Source: an uncultured Oscillibacter sp. (lineage in GTDB: Bacteria > Bacillota > Clostridia > Oscillospirales > Oscillospiraceae). Taken from it: 26,653 nucleotides of DNA. Shown here piece after piece: positions 1-7,731 of this stretch (positions within the stretch are counted from its first letter, which is position 1; the number at the start of each line of letters is the position of its first letter). The notes under the pieces are model-generated. The model was given only the letters and a program-made list of their open reading frames with translations, did not search any database and had not been told where the DNA came from. The translations under genes and the position numbers were made by a program. The stretch spans positions 1 through 26,653 of the forward strand of contig CAJTJA010000032.1 of NCBI GenBank assembly GCA_910576845.1. The letters run 5' to 3'.

Positions 1-355
1 TGAGGCAATCGACTACATCCGGGAAATGAAGCGGCGGGCTAACCGGGAAACGTCCTTGGAGCATCTGCCCCAAACGGCGATGGACAAGCTGTGTTCGGCG
101 GATGACTATCCCAGCGACAGCTATGTGTTCTCTTACTGTGGCTGTAACCTGCCAATCAGCAGCGAACGGATTGCCGATGCCTTTGCCAGTCTGTTGGAGC
201 AGGAGCAAAGTATTTTGATTTTGCGCCTGGTTCTGGATTTGACAGATGGAGAGATTGGCAAGGCCCTGGGACTGTCCCGGAGTGCCGTCCAGCGGCGCAG
301 AACAAAATCGCTGAAAGTCCTGCGAACAAAATTGACAGCGAGGAAAGGAGGTTAG
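1..355 (+). CDS. RNA polymerase sigma factor, sigma-70 family, of a conjugative element (5' partial)
   Basis: The reading frame is open to the first base of the window (residues EAIDYIRE precede the first visible ATG at 26), so the gene very probably starts upstream and only its C-terminal part is seen. Residues roughly 50-105 after the ATG form a sigma region 4 helix-turn-helix: an acidic leucine-rich segment, then LTDGEIGKALGLSRSAVQRRR, which is the DNA-recognition helix. Proteins of this size and type sit in the accessory tail of Tn916/Tn1549-like elements, and the next gene belongs to the HTH family that usually follows them. It is probably co-transcribed with the gene at 360, which starts 4 bp after the stop. 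Family level is confident. The target promoters, perhaps the element's excision genes, are unknown. Confidence 0.8.
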   Translation, partial: EAIDYIREMKRRANRETSLEHLPQTAMDKLCSADDYPSDSYVFSYCGCNLPISSERIADAFASLLEQEQSILILRLVLDLTDGEIGKALGLSRSAVQRRRTKSLKVLRTKLTARKGG

Positions 356-359
356 CGCC

Positions 360-596
360 ATGAAGCGCCGCAACTACAAAGGCCGTGAACTGCTGCCGCT
401 GGCGATGAGCGATGCGGCCCGCGCTGGGGACGCCGACGCTATGGAACAGGTCTTGCGGTACTATGAGGGCTACATAAACAAGCTGTGTACCCGGACGGTC
501 TATGACGAAAGCGGCTGTCCCCATGCCTGTCTGGACGAGTACATGAAAAGTCGTCTGGAAAACAAACTCATCCGTGCCATTCTCGGTGTGAACTGA
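360..596 (+). CDS. Helix-turn-helix domain protein of a conjugative transposon
   Basis: This 78-aa protein begins at an ATG behind a strong AGGAAAGGAGG site that lies inside the end of the preceding sigma factor gene. It opens with a basic stretch (MKRRNYKGRELLPLAMSDAA). A helical segment follows that resembles the small HTH domain family (HTH_16-like) encoded in Tn916-type elements: AGDADAMEQVLRYYEGYINKLC, then CLDEYMKSRLENKLIRAI. In known elements this gene lies beside a short sigma factor and before the excisionase/integrase module. It is likely regulatory for the element rather than for the host. The family assignment is from recognition of the pattern, not from a search. Confidence 0.75.
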   Translation: MKRRNYKGRELLPLAMSDAARAGDADAMEQVLRYYEGYINKLCTRTVYDESGCPHACLDEYMKSRLENKLIRAILGVN

Positions 597-680
597 TAAC
601 CAGCCCCGGTGGGAGGAACAGCTTACCCTTTCCCTGTTTCTCCCGCCTGTGTGCCTTGTCCTGCGTTATGGAAAGGGGAA

Positions 681-854
681 ATGTCTTTGCCAAAAGAGCA
701 GTCCAATAAAACAGACCGTGAAATTGAACTTCCACCAGCCATTATAGAAACCTTTGCCCGCTTTCTTGTTCCAGAGATACGAAAATACTATGACAACGAA
801 CAAGGCCAGCGGGAGTTTGCGGAGTGGCAGGAAACACAAGGCAAAATCGAATAA
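681..854 (+). CDS. Small hypothetical protein of the conjugative element tail (57 aa)
   Basis: The ATG at 681 is preceded by GAAAGGGGAA, a good ribosome binding site. An earlier in-frame start near 609 has none and would add a low-complexity stretch, so 681 is preferred. The protein is soluble and charged, with a predicted central helix (IIETFARFLVPEIRKYYDNE) and an acidic/glutamine-rich end. Short proteins of this kind often lie between the sigma/HTH pair and the recombinase gene in clostridial integrative elements. Here the next thing is a terminator hairpin and then ssrA, with no recombinase. Its function is not known. Confidence 0.6.
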   Translation: MSLPKEQSNKTDREIELPPAIIETFARFLVPEIRKYYDNEQGQREFAEWQETQGKIE

Positions 855-867
855 GTGGATAGAAACA

Positions 868-901
868 GCGGAGGCCAAGGTTTTTACACCTTGACCTCCG
901 C
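868..901 (+). terminator. Rho-independent-like hairpin ending the element's genes
   Basis: A 13-bp stem with one mismatch (GCGGAGGCCAAGG paired with CCTTGACCTCCGC) encloses a T-rich loop, 13 bp after the stop codon of the 57-aa gene. The T-run after the stem is poor (TACTCGTTTT), so termination may be only moderate. Confidence 0.55.
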
Positions 902-978
902 TACTCGTTTTGACATCAGAGCCACACCATTACGGCAAAACCGCCCTTAAAATAATAGGTGTTCGTCCAATGTCCATC

Positions 979-1343
979 TGGTGGAGGTGGCGGGAGTTGA
1001 ACCCGCGTCCGAAAGCACTTTAACGGGACTTTCTCCGGGCGCAGACGATTATTGCGGAGGCCTCTCTCCTCCCGTTCCCATCAAAGACGGCAAACCGTCA
1101 CGCCGTCAGGTCAGGTGAGCTTCATGATGTGTGGCACAGGCAAAGCTTACTGTACGCACATTTACCGCTAAACGACGCCCTTCCCGGCTCGCGGTCCTTC
1201 CGGGTCGGACGGCTGCCTTTAATTAGGCAGCAACAGCAACAGTGTTGTTGTTATTTGATTTATAATTTGCCCGTTTTATGGCGGTCAGGCGCCGCCGCCC
1301 GCTGGTCCCGCCTCCATACCCCCGTCGAAACCCTTACACCCCC
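979..1343 (-). ncRNA. ssrA: tmRNA (transfer-messenger RNA)
   Basis: tmRNA rescues ribosomes stalled on broken mRNA by acting first as alanyl-tRNA and then as a short message. On the minus strand the 5' end GGGGGTG pairs with CACCTCC at the 3' end (one G-U pair) to make the acceptor stem. The tRNA-like 3' half has GCGGG-TTCAACT-CCCGC as the T-arm and ends in an encoded CCA. After the 5' half comes the typical GGTTTCGACGGGGG. The tag reading frame gives ANYKSNNNNTVAVAA followed by TAA, ending in hydrophobic residues as degradation tags do. The length of about 365 nt is normal. Its protein partner SmpB is encoded 2.9 kb upstream on the same strand. Confidence 0.97.
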
Positions 1344-1508
1344 CTGTCATCGGGGCGAAATCCATTCCATTGCTCCTTCTCTTTTCAAGGGAGAACAAGC
1401 TCCCCCTTGCGCATCCCTCACCCCTGCGGGGAACGAGGCCGGAGAATGAAACACGGAAACCTTGCACAGAGCTGATCTCTGGGAATTTACCGGCAGACCT
1501 GTTAAATT

Positions 1509-1514
1509 AGTATA
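1509..1514 (-). promoter_or_regulatory. Possible extended -10 promoter for ssrA
   Basis: On the minus strand TGC-TATACT makes an extended -10 element about 165 bp before the tmRNA 5' end. No good -35 is visible. It would give a precursor with a leader of roughly 155 nt that RNase P would have to remove. The stretch 1345-1596 otherwise holds no gene that I can support. Confidence 0.3.
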
Positions 1515-1556
1515 GCATAGATTTAGGTAAGTGTGTGTTACGATTCTGTGACATTT

Positions 1557-1584
1557 GGAGCGGGTCTTTTCCAAGGCCCGCTCC
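1557..1584. terminator. Hairpin between the SDR gene and ssrA
   Basis: An 8-bp perfect stem (GGAGCGGG / CCCGCTCC) lies 13 bp after the end of the minus-strand dehydrogenase gene. There is no T-run on the minus strand side, so it may be a weak terminator or a processing stem that lets operon transcription run on into ssrA. Confidence 0.4.
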
Positions 1585-1596
1585 TTAATATTATGC

Positions 1597-2355
1597 TCAG
1601 GTTTTTACAAATCTAACCAGAAGCTGAGAGGGTACCGCTTTAGCCAAGAGACGATAAAATTTATAAAAGAGCTTGGGAGTATAAATCGTGCGGCCCGCTT
1701 TCGCGGCCCGAAGGGCTCCGCCCGCCACCTTTACCTGGTCACAGTAGGGCAGGAACTCGAAGGTGCTGGAATGGCCCGTGATGCCCGCCAAGCTCAAAAA
1801 CTCCGTCGCCATGGGACCGGGGCAGACGGCGGTGACACTTACCTTCCGGCGGCGCAGTTCCTCGGCAAGCCCGACTGTAAAAGAGGATACATAGGCCTTT
1901 GTTGAAGAGTAAACCGTCATCCGGGGATTCGGGCAGAAGGAGGCGATGGAGGAAACATTCAGAATCCGGCCTCCCTCCGGAATGTAGGGCAGGACGATGT
2001 TCGTCACGGCGGTCAGAGCCCGGACGTTCAAATCCACCATCCGGGTCTGGGAAGCCGTATCCATTTCCCCCACCCGGCCCAGGAAGCCACAGCCGGCACA
2101 ATTCACCAGCAATTCCACCTCTGGCTTTTCTTCCGCCAAACGATCCTTCAGACTCACAAAGCTCATAGGATCGCAGAGATCCAGAGTCAGGCAGGCAGTG
2201 TGCCGCCCCGGCAGACTGATCGCAAGACTCTCCAGCCGGTCTTCCCGGCGGGCAATCAGCCAATAGCACTCGATATCAGGGAAAACATCTTCAATTTGGC
2301 GGGTCAGTTCCCACCCCAAGCCAGAAGATGCGCCTGTAATGATGGCGGTTTTCAT
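1597..2355 (-). CDS. SDR family NAD(P)-dependent oxidoreductase
   Basis: This 252-aa classical short-chain dehydrogenase/reductase is of normal length. The cofactor-binding glycine motif TGASSGLG is at residues 7-14 and the NCAG structural motif at about 85-88. The catalytic set is N110, S136 and the YxxxK pair Y149/K153 (YSSTK). A PGPMATEF segment follows, as in SDRs that close over the cofactor. The substrate cannot be read from the sequence; close relatives are annotated as YqjQ/DltE-like oxidoreductases. The ATG at 2355 has a GGAAGGAG site. The gene is last in the smpB operon, 31 bp after the cyclophilin gene. Confidence is high for the family and low for the substrate. Confidence 0.9.
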   Translation of the reverse strand: MKTAIITGASSGLGWELTRQIEDVFPDIECYWLIARREDRLESLAISLPGRHTACLTLDLCDPMSFVSLKDRLAEEKPEVELLVNCAGCGFLGRVGEMDTASQTRMVDLNVRALTAVTNIVLPYIPEGGRILNVSSIASFCPNPRMTVYSSTKAYVSSFTVGLAEELRRRKVSVTAVCPGPMATEFLSLAGITGHSSTFEFLPYCDQVKVAGGALRAAKAGRTIYTPKLFYKFYRLLAKAVPSQLLVRFVKT

Positions 2356-2386
2356 GGAGTGTACTCCTTCCTTTTTTCACTGATTC

Positions 2387-2911
2387 TCAGTGGGTCTCCG
2401 GAAGAGCGTAATCGACGCCGCGGGTATCGACACGGATAGACTGAATAATCACAGGTTTTTTGGGCTTATCATCCATCATGCTCCGGGGCACCCGGGAAAT
2501 GGCTATGGCATCGTCTACCCCCTCAATTACCTGCCCAAAAGCCGCATAGCCTCCATCCAGGTGCTCCGCCGGAGCCACCATGACAAAGAACTGACTTCCG
2601 GCAGAATTCGGAGCCATGGTCCGGGCCATGGAAAGAACGCCTGTAGTATGCTTCAAATCGTTCTGGGGAAAGCCATTTTGAGCAAACTCGCCGTCAATCT
2701 CATAACCGGGGCCGCCTGTGCCTGTGCCCTCGGGACAGCCGCCCTGAATCATAAAGCCGGGAATCACACGATGAAATGTCAGGCCATCGTAAAAGCCCTT
2801 GTTGGCCAGGGAAATAAAATTGTTCACTGTATTGGGAGCCTTATCCGGATAAAGCTCGGCGGTCATTTTCCTGCCGTCCTCCATCAGGATCGTCGCAATC
2901 GGATTACTCAT
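2387..2911 (-). CDS. Peptidyl-prolyl cis-trans isomerase, cyclophilin type
   Basis: This 174-aa cyclophilin catalyses cis-trans isomerisation of X-Pro bonds in protein folding. The core motifs are in order: NTVNNFISLANKGFYDGLTFHRVIPGFMIQ split over residues 27-56 (catalytic Arg in FHRV), GGCPEGTGTGGPGY, the MARTMAPNSAGSQFFV block, and HLDGGYAAFGQVIEG. There is no signal peptide, so it should be cytoplasmic. It begins at an ATG with an AAAGGAACG site. The gene lies 17 bp after the membrane protein gene and 31 bp before the SDR gene, all on one strand. It is similar to PpiB of Firmicutes, but the symbol is not assigned because several paralogues exist. Confidence 0.93.
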   Translation of the reverse strand: MSNPIATILMEDGRKMTAELYPDKAPNTVNNFISLANKGFYDGLTFHRVIPGFMIQGGCPEGTGTGGPGYEIDGEFAQNGFPQNDLKHTTGVLSMARTMAPNSAGSQFFVMVAPAEHLDGGYAAFGQVIEGVDDAIAISRVPRSMMDDKPKKPVIIQSIRVDTRGVDYALPETH

Positions 2912-2928
2912 ATCGGTTCGTTCCTTTC

Positions 2929-4242
2929 TTATTTAAATAGTGTAATACCATGATCGGTCAGGAAGTTCAGGAACTGGGACCCGAAGCCGTCCCGAGTACT
3001 GAACTTCGCCAGGGCCTTGTTCTGCCTGTCGCAGAGAACGTAGCACTCGTCGGATTGGTCCCAGCGAAGCCCGCCGATCTCCTCCATCGGAATTTCCCGC
3101 AGAGGGAAAAAATCCTTATCCAGCCAAATATGCCCATTCTCCACGGACAGCCGGGGTGAGAACAGCTCTCCTGCGGCCGCCGCCAGCACCCAGGGCCCCG
3201 CTATGAGACCGCAGGAGAGGACCAGCATGACATTAAGTTTCAAATTCTCATAGGGCCCGCCTCGAATAACGGCAAAGGGAAACCCCACGAAAAACACCGC
3301 AAGGCCCAGAAGCAGCCCCACAGCAATCCAAACCCCAACGGGCTTCGTCCGCCGGAGCTCCAGAGTGAAATCCCGGGAGAAACTCCGGGAGATATCCGTG
3401 TGGCGGACGGGCTCCGCTTCCTCCGGCTCAGCCAAGCGTTCGGAGCCGTCCGGCGTGCTTGGCAGAGTACAGGTTGGAAGCTCCCTGCCAGGGAGCGGGC
3501 CCTGCTTCGGGACCTCGCCCAAGCTGTAAAAGGGAATTCCCCGGTCCCGGAGGTGCCGGGCCAGCAGGGGGCCGTTTTTCTGAGAAGTGCGGAACCAGGC
3601 TATATCCTGGCTCCGGGCGTCATAGAGAACATTACAGGCCGGGCCCACCAGAACCCCTGCCACGTCCCCTATGAAAAATGTCCGCCCCTTGGCCAGCCGG
3701 GGCTCCCATCGCAGGACCGTCTCCCGGACATAGAGCACCGGGCCGCCTCCGCCCTCATTGACGGCAAACGCATCCGGCACCAGCAGGCCAGCCCCTGCCT
3801 CGGGGCCGCAGCGGTTGGGGCTCCGGCCCCCGCCGTACCGGGCGGCAACACGCCGGGGGTCCCGGTACCACGCCGGGTCTACATAACGGAGAAACCCCTC
3901 CCGGCCCAGGAGCCGGGAAAAGACTACCGACAGAGCGCTGAGGAGGCACGCCTCCAGCCAGCCCATCACCATATCCGGTCTTACAGTCAGGGGCAGGGCC
4001 AAAAAGGCGCAGCCCCAAACAACGGTACAGGCAAAGCGTCTGTGCCGCAGGCCTCGAAAACACCAATAGCCCAAATATGCAGCAGGGCAAAGGAGAACGG
4101 GCCACAGGACCAGCAAAGACGTCCCCAACTGGCGCTCCCACAGAAAAACGAGCAGGCCAGTCCACAGCCGCAGGGTCAAATATACACCCAAGGCGGCCCC
4201 GGCAATCCCCCGGGCTGCCGCGAATAACTTACGCGCCTCCAC
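2929..4242 (-). CDS. Multi-pass membrane protein of unknown function
   Basis: I do not recognise this 437-aa protein. It has four hydrophobic segments near the N-terminus (about 11-34, 42-62, 72-88, 93-108) and a long soluble part (about 110-300) rich in Pro, Gly and Arg. Two further membrane segments follow (about 303-327 and 338-360). A C-terminal soluble domain of about 75 residues has the feel of a bacterial PH-like (YdbT-type) beta domain (LSVENGHIWLDKDFFPLREI). The start is a GTG at 4242, only 4 bp after the smpB stop codon. No strong ribosome binding site is seen, so translational coupling to smpB is likely. The GTG start is the main uncertainty. Confidence 0.75.
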   Translation of the reverse strand: MEARKLFAAARGIAGAALGVYLTLRLWTGLLVFLWERQLGTSLLVLWPVLLCPAAYLGYWCFRGLRHRRFACTVVWGCAFLALPLTVRPDMVMGWLEACLLSALSVVFSRLLGREGFLRYVDPAWYRDPRRVAARYGGGRSPNRCGPEAGAGLLVPDAFAVNEGGGGPVLYVRETVLRWEPRLAKGRTFFIGDVAGVLVGPACNVLYDARSQDIAWFRTSQKNGPLLARHLRDRGIPFYSLGEVPKQGPLPGRELPTCTLPSTPDGSERLAEPEEAEPVRHTDISRSFSRDFTLELRRTKPVGVWIAVGLLLGLAVFFVGFPFAVIRGGPYENLKLNVMLVLSCGLIAGPWVLAAAAGELFSPRLSVENGHIWLDKDFFPLREIPMEEIGGLRWDQSDECYVLCDRQNKALAKFSTRDGFGSQFLNFLTDHGITLFK

Positions 4243-4246
4243 AGCT

Positions 4247-4705
4247 TCACCGTGCCTTCATGGCACGATCAATTTCCCGTTTGGTGTCCCGCCGGGCGGC
4301 GGCGTCCCGCTTGTCGTAGTTCTTCTTGCCTTTACAAAGGCCCACTTCCAGCTTAACACGAGAGTCCTTAAAGTAAACCGAAAGCGGCACCAGCGTATAG
4401 CCGTCCTGCTTCACCAGGGCGTGAAGCTTTCGGATTTCCCGCTTATGCATCAGCAGGCGCCGGACCCGGACAGGGTCTTTATTGAAGATGTTACCCTTTT
4501 CGTAAGGGGAAATGTGCATCCCATGAACAAAAAGCTCCCCATCCTTCACAGAACAATAGGAATCTTTCAGATTCAGCGTACCGGCCCGGATAGATTTCAC
4601 CTCTGTGCCCGCCAGCTCAATGCCCGCCTCATATTTCTCTTCCACATAATAATCATGATGGGCCTTTCGGTTCTGGGCAGCAATTTTAACGCCCTTTTTT
4701 TCCAT
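4247..4705 (-). CDS. smpB: SsrA-binding protein SmpB
   Basis: SmpB is the essential protein partner of tmRNA; it binds the tRNA-like half and places it in the A site of stalled ribosomes. The 152-aa length is typical. Family blocks are clear: NRKAHHDYYVEEKYEAGIEL, GTEVKSIRAG, LKDSYC, LFVHGMHISPYEKG, and the basic C-terminal tail KKNYDKRDAAARRD that enters the mRNA channel. The start is the ATG at 4705, which has GAGGAGGTG in front of it. A longer frame to 4780 would run through the -10 box of the promoter at 4752-4780, so it is rejected. It is the first gene of an operon running toward ssrA. Confidence 0.96.
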   Translation of the reverse strand: MEKKGVKIAAQNRKAHHDYYVEEKYEAGIELAGTEVKSIRAGTLNLKDSYCSVKDGELFVHGMHISPYEKGNIFNKDPVRVRRLLMHKREIRKLHALVKQDGYTLVPLSVYFKDSRVKLEVGLCKGKKNYDKRDAAARRDTKREIDRAMKAR

Positions 4706-4751
4706 CGCGGTCACCTCCTCGGGGAAAGCGTTCCCGATTTTGCTAAGTCTT

Positions 4752-4780
4752 AGTATACCATGGTTTTTCTCCCCAGGCAA
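4752..4780 (-). promoter_or_regulatory. Promoter of the smpB operon
   Basis: On the minus strand, TTGCCT and TATACT are separated by exactly 17 bp. Transcription would begin near 4745 and give a leader of about 40 nt before the smpB ATG. Confidence 0.7.
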
Positions 4781-4868
4781 GGGGAGAATCGGCGCCTTGC
4801 GGGACAGCCTTGCACCGCACAGGCATCCGGGATAGAATTGAGAAAATCCACAGAAAAGGAAGCGCCCA

Positions 4869-5383
4869 ATGTTCTGGTTGATCCGGCACGGGGTGTCCTA
4901 TTCGGAGCGGAATACCAAAATATATCAAAGCTTTGGTGTTCACCCGGCAAAGCTGTCCGAACGGGGAGCCGCACAGATCAGGAAAACCTCCGAAGTTGAA
5001 AGGCCTTCCAGCGCGGATATGATTCTGCGTTCGCCCTATGGCAAAGGCGGTGCAGACGGCGGCAATTCTGTCAAAAAAGCCGGGAATCAAAATAATCATA
5101 GAAGCGGACATCCACGAATGTCTGTCCAACCGGAACTACATTTACGAAAACGACGACGCCAGCAGGGCCGCTGCGGCCTACATGGACAGCCATGGAGCAT
5201 CGGCTCTCCAAAACTGGGAGGATGCGCCGTCTATGAGAAAGCGGATGATCCGCGTATTTGAAAAAATACGCGTTCTTTCCCAGTATCATTACCCTCAGTC
5301 AAGGAATGGCGATTCAGGCCATGACCGGAAAAAGCCATTCGGAATGCGGGGAAATTGCCAAGTTTGATTTAGAAGAAATTTAG
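4869..5383 (+). pseudogene. Degraded histidine phosphatase (phosphoglycerate mutase-like) gene
   Basis: Three plus-strand frames join into one histidine phosphatase. The first starts at 4869 with MFWLIRHGVSYSERN, including the RHG catalytic histidine motif, and continues with KLSERGAAQIRKT. A frame change near 5038 leads to KAVQTAAILSKKPGIKIIIEADIHE. A second change near 5262, at a run of six A, leads to YAFFPSIITLSQGMAIQAMTGKSHSECGEIAKFDLEEI and a stop at 5381-5383. Each change is in the same direction (+1). The second catalytic histidine, normally in T-x-HG-x-x-I, is replaced (LSQGMAIQAM), which supports real decay rather than only sequencing errors. It would act on phosphorylated metabolites if intact. 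Confidence 0.8.
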
Positions 5384-5386
5384 GAA

Positions 5387-5412
5387 GCGGCCCCGGCTTT
5401 CGCCAGGGCCGC
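5387..5412. terminator. Hairpin between the pseudogene and the 5'-nucleotidase gene
   Basis: An 11-bp GC-rich stem with one mismatch and a TTTC loop (GCGGCCCCGGC / GCCAGGGCCGC) lies between convergent genes. T-runs are weak on both sides. Confidence 0.5.
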
Positions 5413-5445
5413 TGAACATTTTAGGAGGAAACGCTTTTTCTCCGC

Positions 5446-7512
5446 TTACGCCGCGGGAAGCACCAGAACCTGACCGATCCGGATTTGATCAGGCTCCTTG
5501 ATTACGGACTTGTTGGCATTGTAGATCAGAATCCACTGCCTGCCGGCGCCATAGGTCTTCTGCGCAATGCTCCAAAGGCAGTCACCGGGCTTAACCGTAT
5601 ATGTCCCGTCAGCAGCTTTGCCGGTCTCTTCACGGACAGGGGGTACTGCCGCTTCCTCGGGTTTGGATTCCGGCTCAGTAATAGGCTCCGGCTCGGGAGC
5701 GGGCTCCGGTTCCGGTACAGGTTCGGGAGCGGGAGTTTCTTCCTCCAAAGCGGGAAGCACACCGGCCGCCCGAAGCGCAGGACCGTTCAGCGACGCAATA
5801 TTGGGGGTGCGGCCATCCTCGCTGGTGGGAATTTGAATCTCACCGGAACGGACTTTTTCATAAATCAGGTCCTTCTGGGGGTCGTCCAGGTCCGCGCCCA
5901 CGATCTTCCAATTGTTGTCCACCTCGGGCATCAGGGGGCCTTCCAGGGACTCCACATATTCCGTAATCATATCGCGGACTGCGCCGCCCTCATAGACCAC
6001 GTCCGCTTCGTTGATGAGACCCGCGGAGACCAGGCCGCCGTAACGGTAGTTATTCAGCGCCAAAATCATAGTCTCATCATCGGTCATGGGGTGGCCCTTG
6101 TAAATCACGTTCTGAATACGAGAACCCACAGGCTTGGAGATATCGATTTCATAGTCCAACCCGGCAAACATGTCATAATTATAAAGCCGGATGCCGGGAT
6201 TAAAGCTGATGGTTACATCGCCGGGCTGATACTGATTGAAGAAGCTGCCGGCTTTTTCCTCCATGATGGCCTTCATCTGCTTGCCGGTGACTTTCACTCC
6301 GTAGAGGGTATTGTCATACTTATAAATCTTCACACTGTCGCGGTGCAGGAAGGGTCCGGCCTGAAGATTGCTGGTAGCATCGAACAGAGCGGCCAGGGAC
6401 ACGTCCGCTCCGGCCCGTTCCATCTGGACCTTGTTGACAAGATCGGTGACGGCGTCGTCCTCCAGGACAGCTGTGGGAATGCCGGGGAGGACCTCCAAGG
6501 GTTCAATAAATGTCTTGCCTACGGTTCCCACCTCCCGGGACGCCAGTTCCAGGCTCTTTTCGTGAAGGCCTTTGAATTCCGCCAAAAATTCCGGGTCCGG
6601 GGTGACGCCGGCACACTCAATGAGCTCGCCCTCGGCTTTATCCACCGCCCAGCCGCTGCCATCCGCTTTGAGGGTCAGAGTGACCTTGCTGACAAATTCA
6701 CCGTTGCTGCCGGGCTCCAGAACCGGGATGCCTCCGATGGTCTCATTCACTTTAGCGTGAGCATGGCCAATGAAAAGGGCGTCCATCCGCTCTCCATAAG
6801 CCTCGGCCACCTCGCGCATACCGGCACAGCCGTATTCACCTTCCAGGCCGTAATGGACACTGCCGATGATGACGTCGGCCTTCCCCTCCAGCTCATCCAG
6901 GATTCTGCCAATCTCTTCCTCCGGCTCCGTGATCTTCATATTGTCATAGTGACCGGGATCGGACTTCTCCCACTGTGGAATATGAGGAGCGTCCACGCCG
7001 AAAACCGCCACTTTTACGCCGTCCACCTCAAAGATGTGATACGCGTCCAGCCAGCGGGTTCCGTCGGCCTTGTAAAAATTGCCGCCCAGAGTGACGCCTT
7101 CAAACTCCTCAATTTCCTTCGTAGTATACTTGAAGTCGAAGTTAAACTCATGATTGCCCAAGGTCCAGGCGTCATAATCCAGGAAATTCATAGCCCGGAT
7201 CATGGGGTGGGGCGTCTCGCCCAGAAACTCCTGAATGTAATTGGCCTGCGTGGTGTCGCCGGTGTCCAGCAGGAGCAGATCCGGGTCCTTGGCCCGCTCC
7301 GCTTTGATAACAGCGGCAGCATGGGCCATGCTTGTCTTGTTCTCCTGGTTGGAGGCATAGTCAAAGGGGTTGACCATGCCGTGCAGGTCGCTGGTCTGCA
7401 GGATGGTGATGGTCTTGCCCTCCTCCGCCGCCAAGACAGGAACAGACAGGCCAGCCAGCATTGCCGCAGTCAGTACCAGCGCGAGAAGCTGCTTGCGCAC
7501 GATTTTCCGCAT
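5446..7512 (-). CDS. Secreted 5'-nucleotidase/2',3'-cyclic phosphodiesterase family protein with C-terminal LysM
   Basis: This 688-aa exported enzyme probably hydrolyses extracellular nucleotides to nucleosides and phosphate. A Sec signal peptide covers residues 1-29 (ends VPVLAA). The metallophosphoesterase domain follows, with TSDLHG (D42, H44), LLDTGD (D83, D86) and GNHEF (N120, H121), then SVHYG and GHAHAKV. The 5'-nucleotidase C-terminal domain fills about 335-560 (YKYDNTLYGVKVTGKQMK). After it comes a Pro/Glu repeat linker (about 590-625). A LysM domain ends the protein (about 637-688, TYTVKPGDCLWSIAQKTYG) and should anchor it to peptidoglycan. It is a single-gene unit with its own promoter. 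Confidence 0.93.
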   Translation of the reverse strand: MRKIVRKQLLALVLTAAMLAGLSVPVLAAEEGKTITILQTSDLHGMVNPFDYASNQENKTSMAHAAAVIKAERAKDPDLLLLDTGDTTQANYIQEFLGETPHPMIRAMNFLDYDAWTLGNHEFNFDFKYTTKEIEEFEGVTLGGNFYKADGTRWLDAYHIFEVDGVKVAVFGVDAPHIPQWEKSDPGHYDNMKITEPEEEIGRILDELEGKADVIIGSVHYGLEGEYGCAGMREVAEAYGERMDALFIGHAHAKVNETIGGIPVLEPGSNGEFVSKVTLTLKADGSGWAVDKAEGELIECAGVTPDPEFLAEFKGLHEKSLELASREVGTVGKTFIEPLEVLPGIPTAVLEDDAVTDLVNKVQMERAGADVSLAALFDATSNLQAGPFLHRDSVKIYKYDNTLYGVKVTGKQMKAIMEEKAGSFFNQYQPGDVTISFNPGIRLYNYDMFAGLDYEIDISKPVGSRIQNVIYKGHPMTDDETMILALNNYRYGGLVSAGLINEADVVYEGGAVRDMITEYVESLEGPLMPEVDNNWKIVGADLDDPQKDLIYEKVRSGEIQIPTSEDGRTPNIASLNGPALRAAGVLPALEEETPAPEPVPEPEPAPEPEPITEPESKPEEAAVPPVREETGKAADGTYTVKPGDCLWSIAQKTYGAGRQWILIYNANKSVIKEPDQIRIGQVLVLPAA

Positions 7513-7563
7513 GTGATAACCTCCTATTTTTTCTCCTCTTTTACAATTGGCTGAGGGAATTTT

Positions 7564-7592
7564 ATTATACGCCGCTTTTTAGCAATATGCAA
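7564..7592 (-). promoter_or_regulatory. Promoter of the 5'-nucleotidase gene
   Basis: TTGCAT and a perfect TATAAT lie on the minus strand with a 17-bp spacer, 52 bp before the ATG. Confidence 0.7.
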
Positions 7593-7731
7593 TAGAATTT
7601 TCCAAAAATTTATGTCATCCATTGTTTGAATAACACAATTTATTTGGAAATCTTTGGCGTATAAGGTATTGACAGCCGGAGAAAAAATCTTAAATTTGAC
7701 GTTGAAATGCTGTTTTTGTTGAAATTGACCA

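Noticed and set aside
979..1020. Apparent tRNA gene 3' half (T-arm plus CCA) on the minus strand
   Set aside because: It is the tRNA-like end of tmRNA; the 5' partner lies 365 nt away and the tag frame is between them.
4247..4780. Longer SmpB start giving 177 aa
   Set aside because: The extension runs through the operon's -10 box, has no ribosome binding site, and makes the protein longer than the family norm.
5485..7554. 689-codon plus-strand ORF antisense to the 5'-nucleotidase gene
   Set aside because: It mirrors the real gene, has no domain or ribosome binding site, and reads as low-information His/Gly/Leu-rich translation caused by GC-biased third codon positions of the opposite strand.
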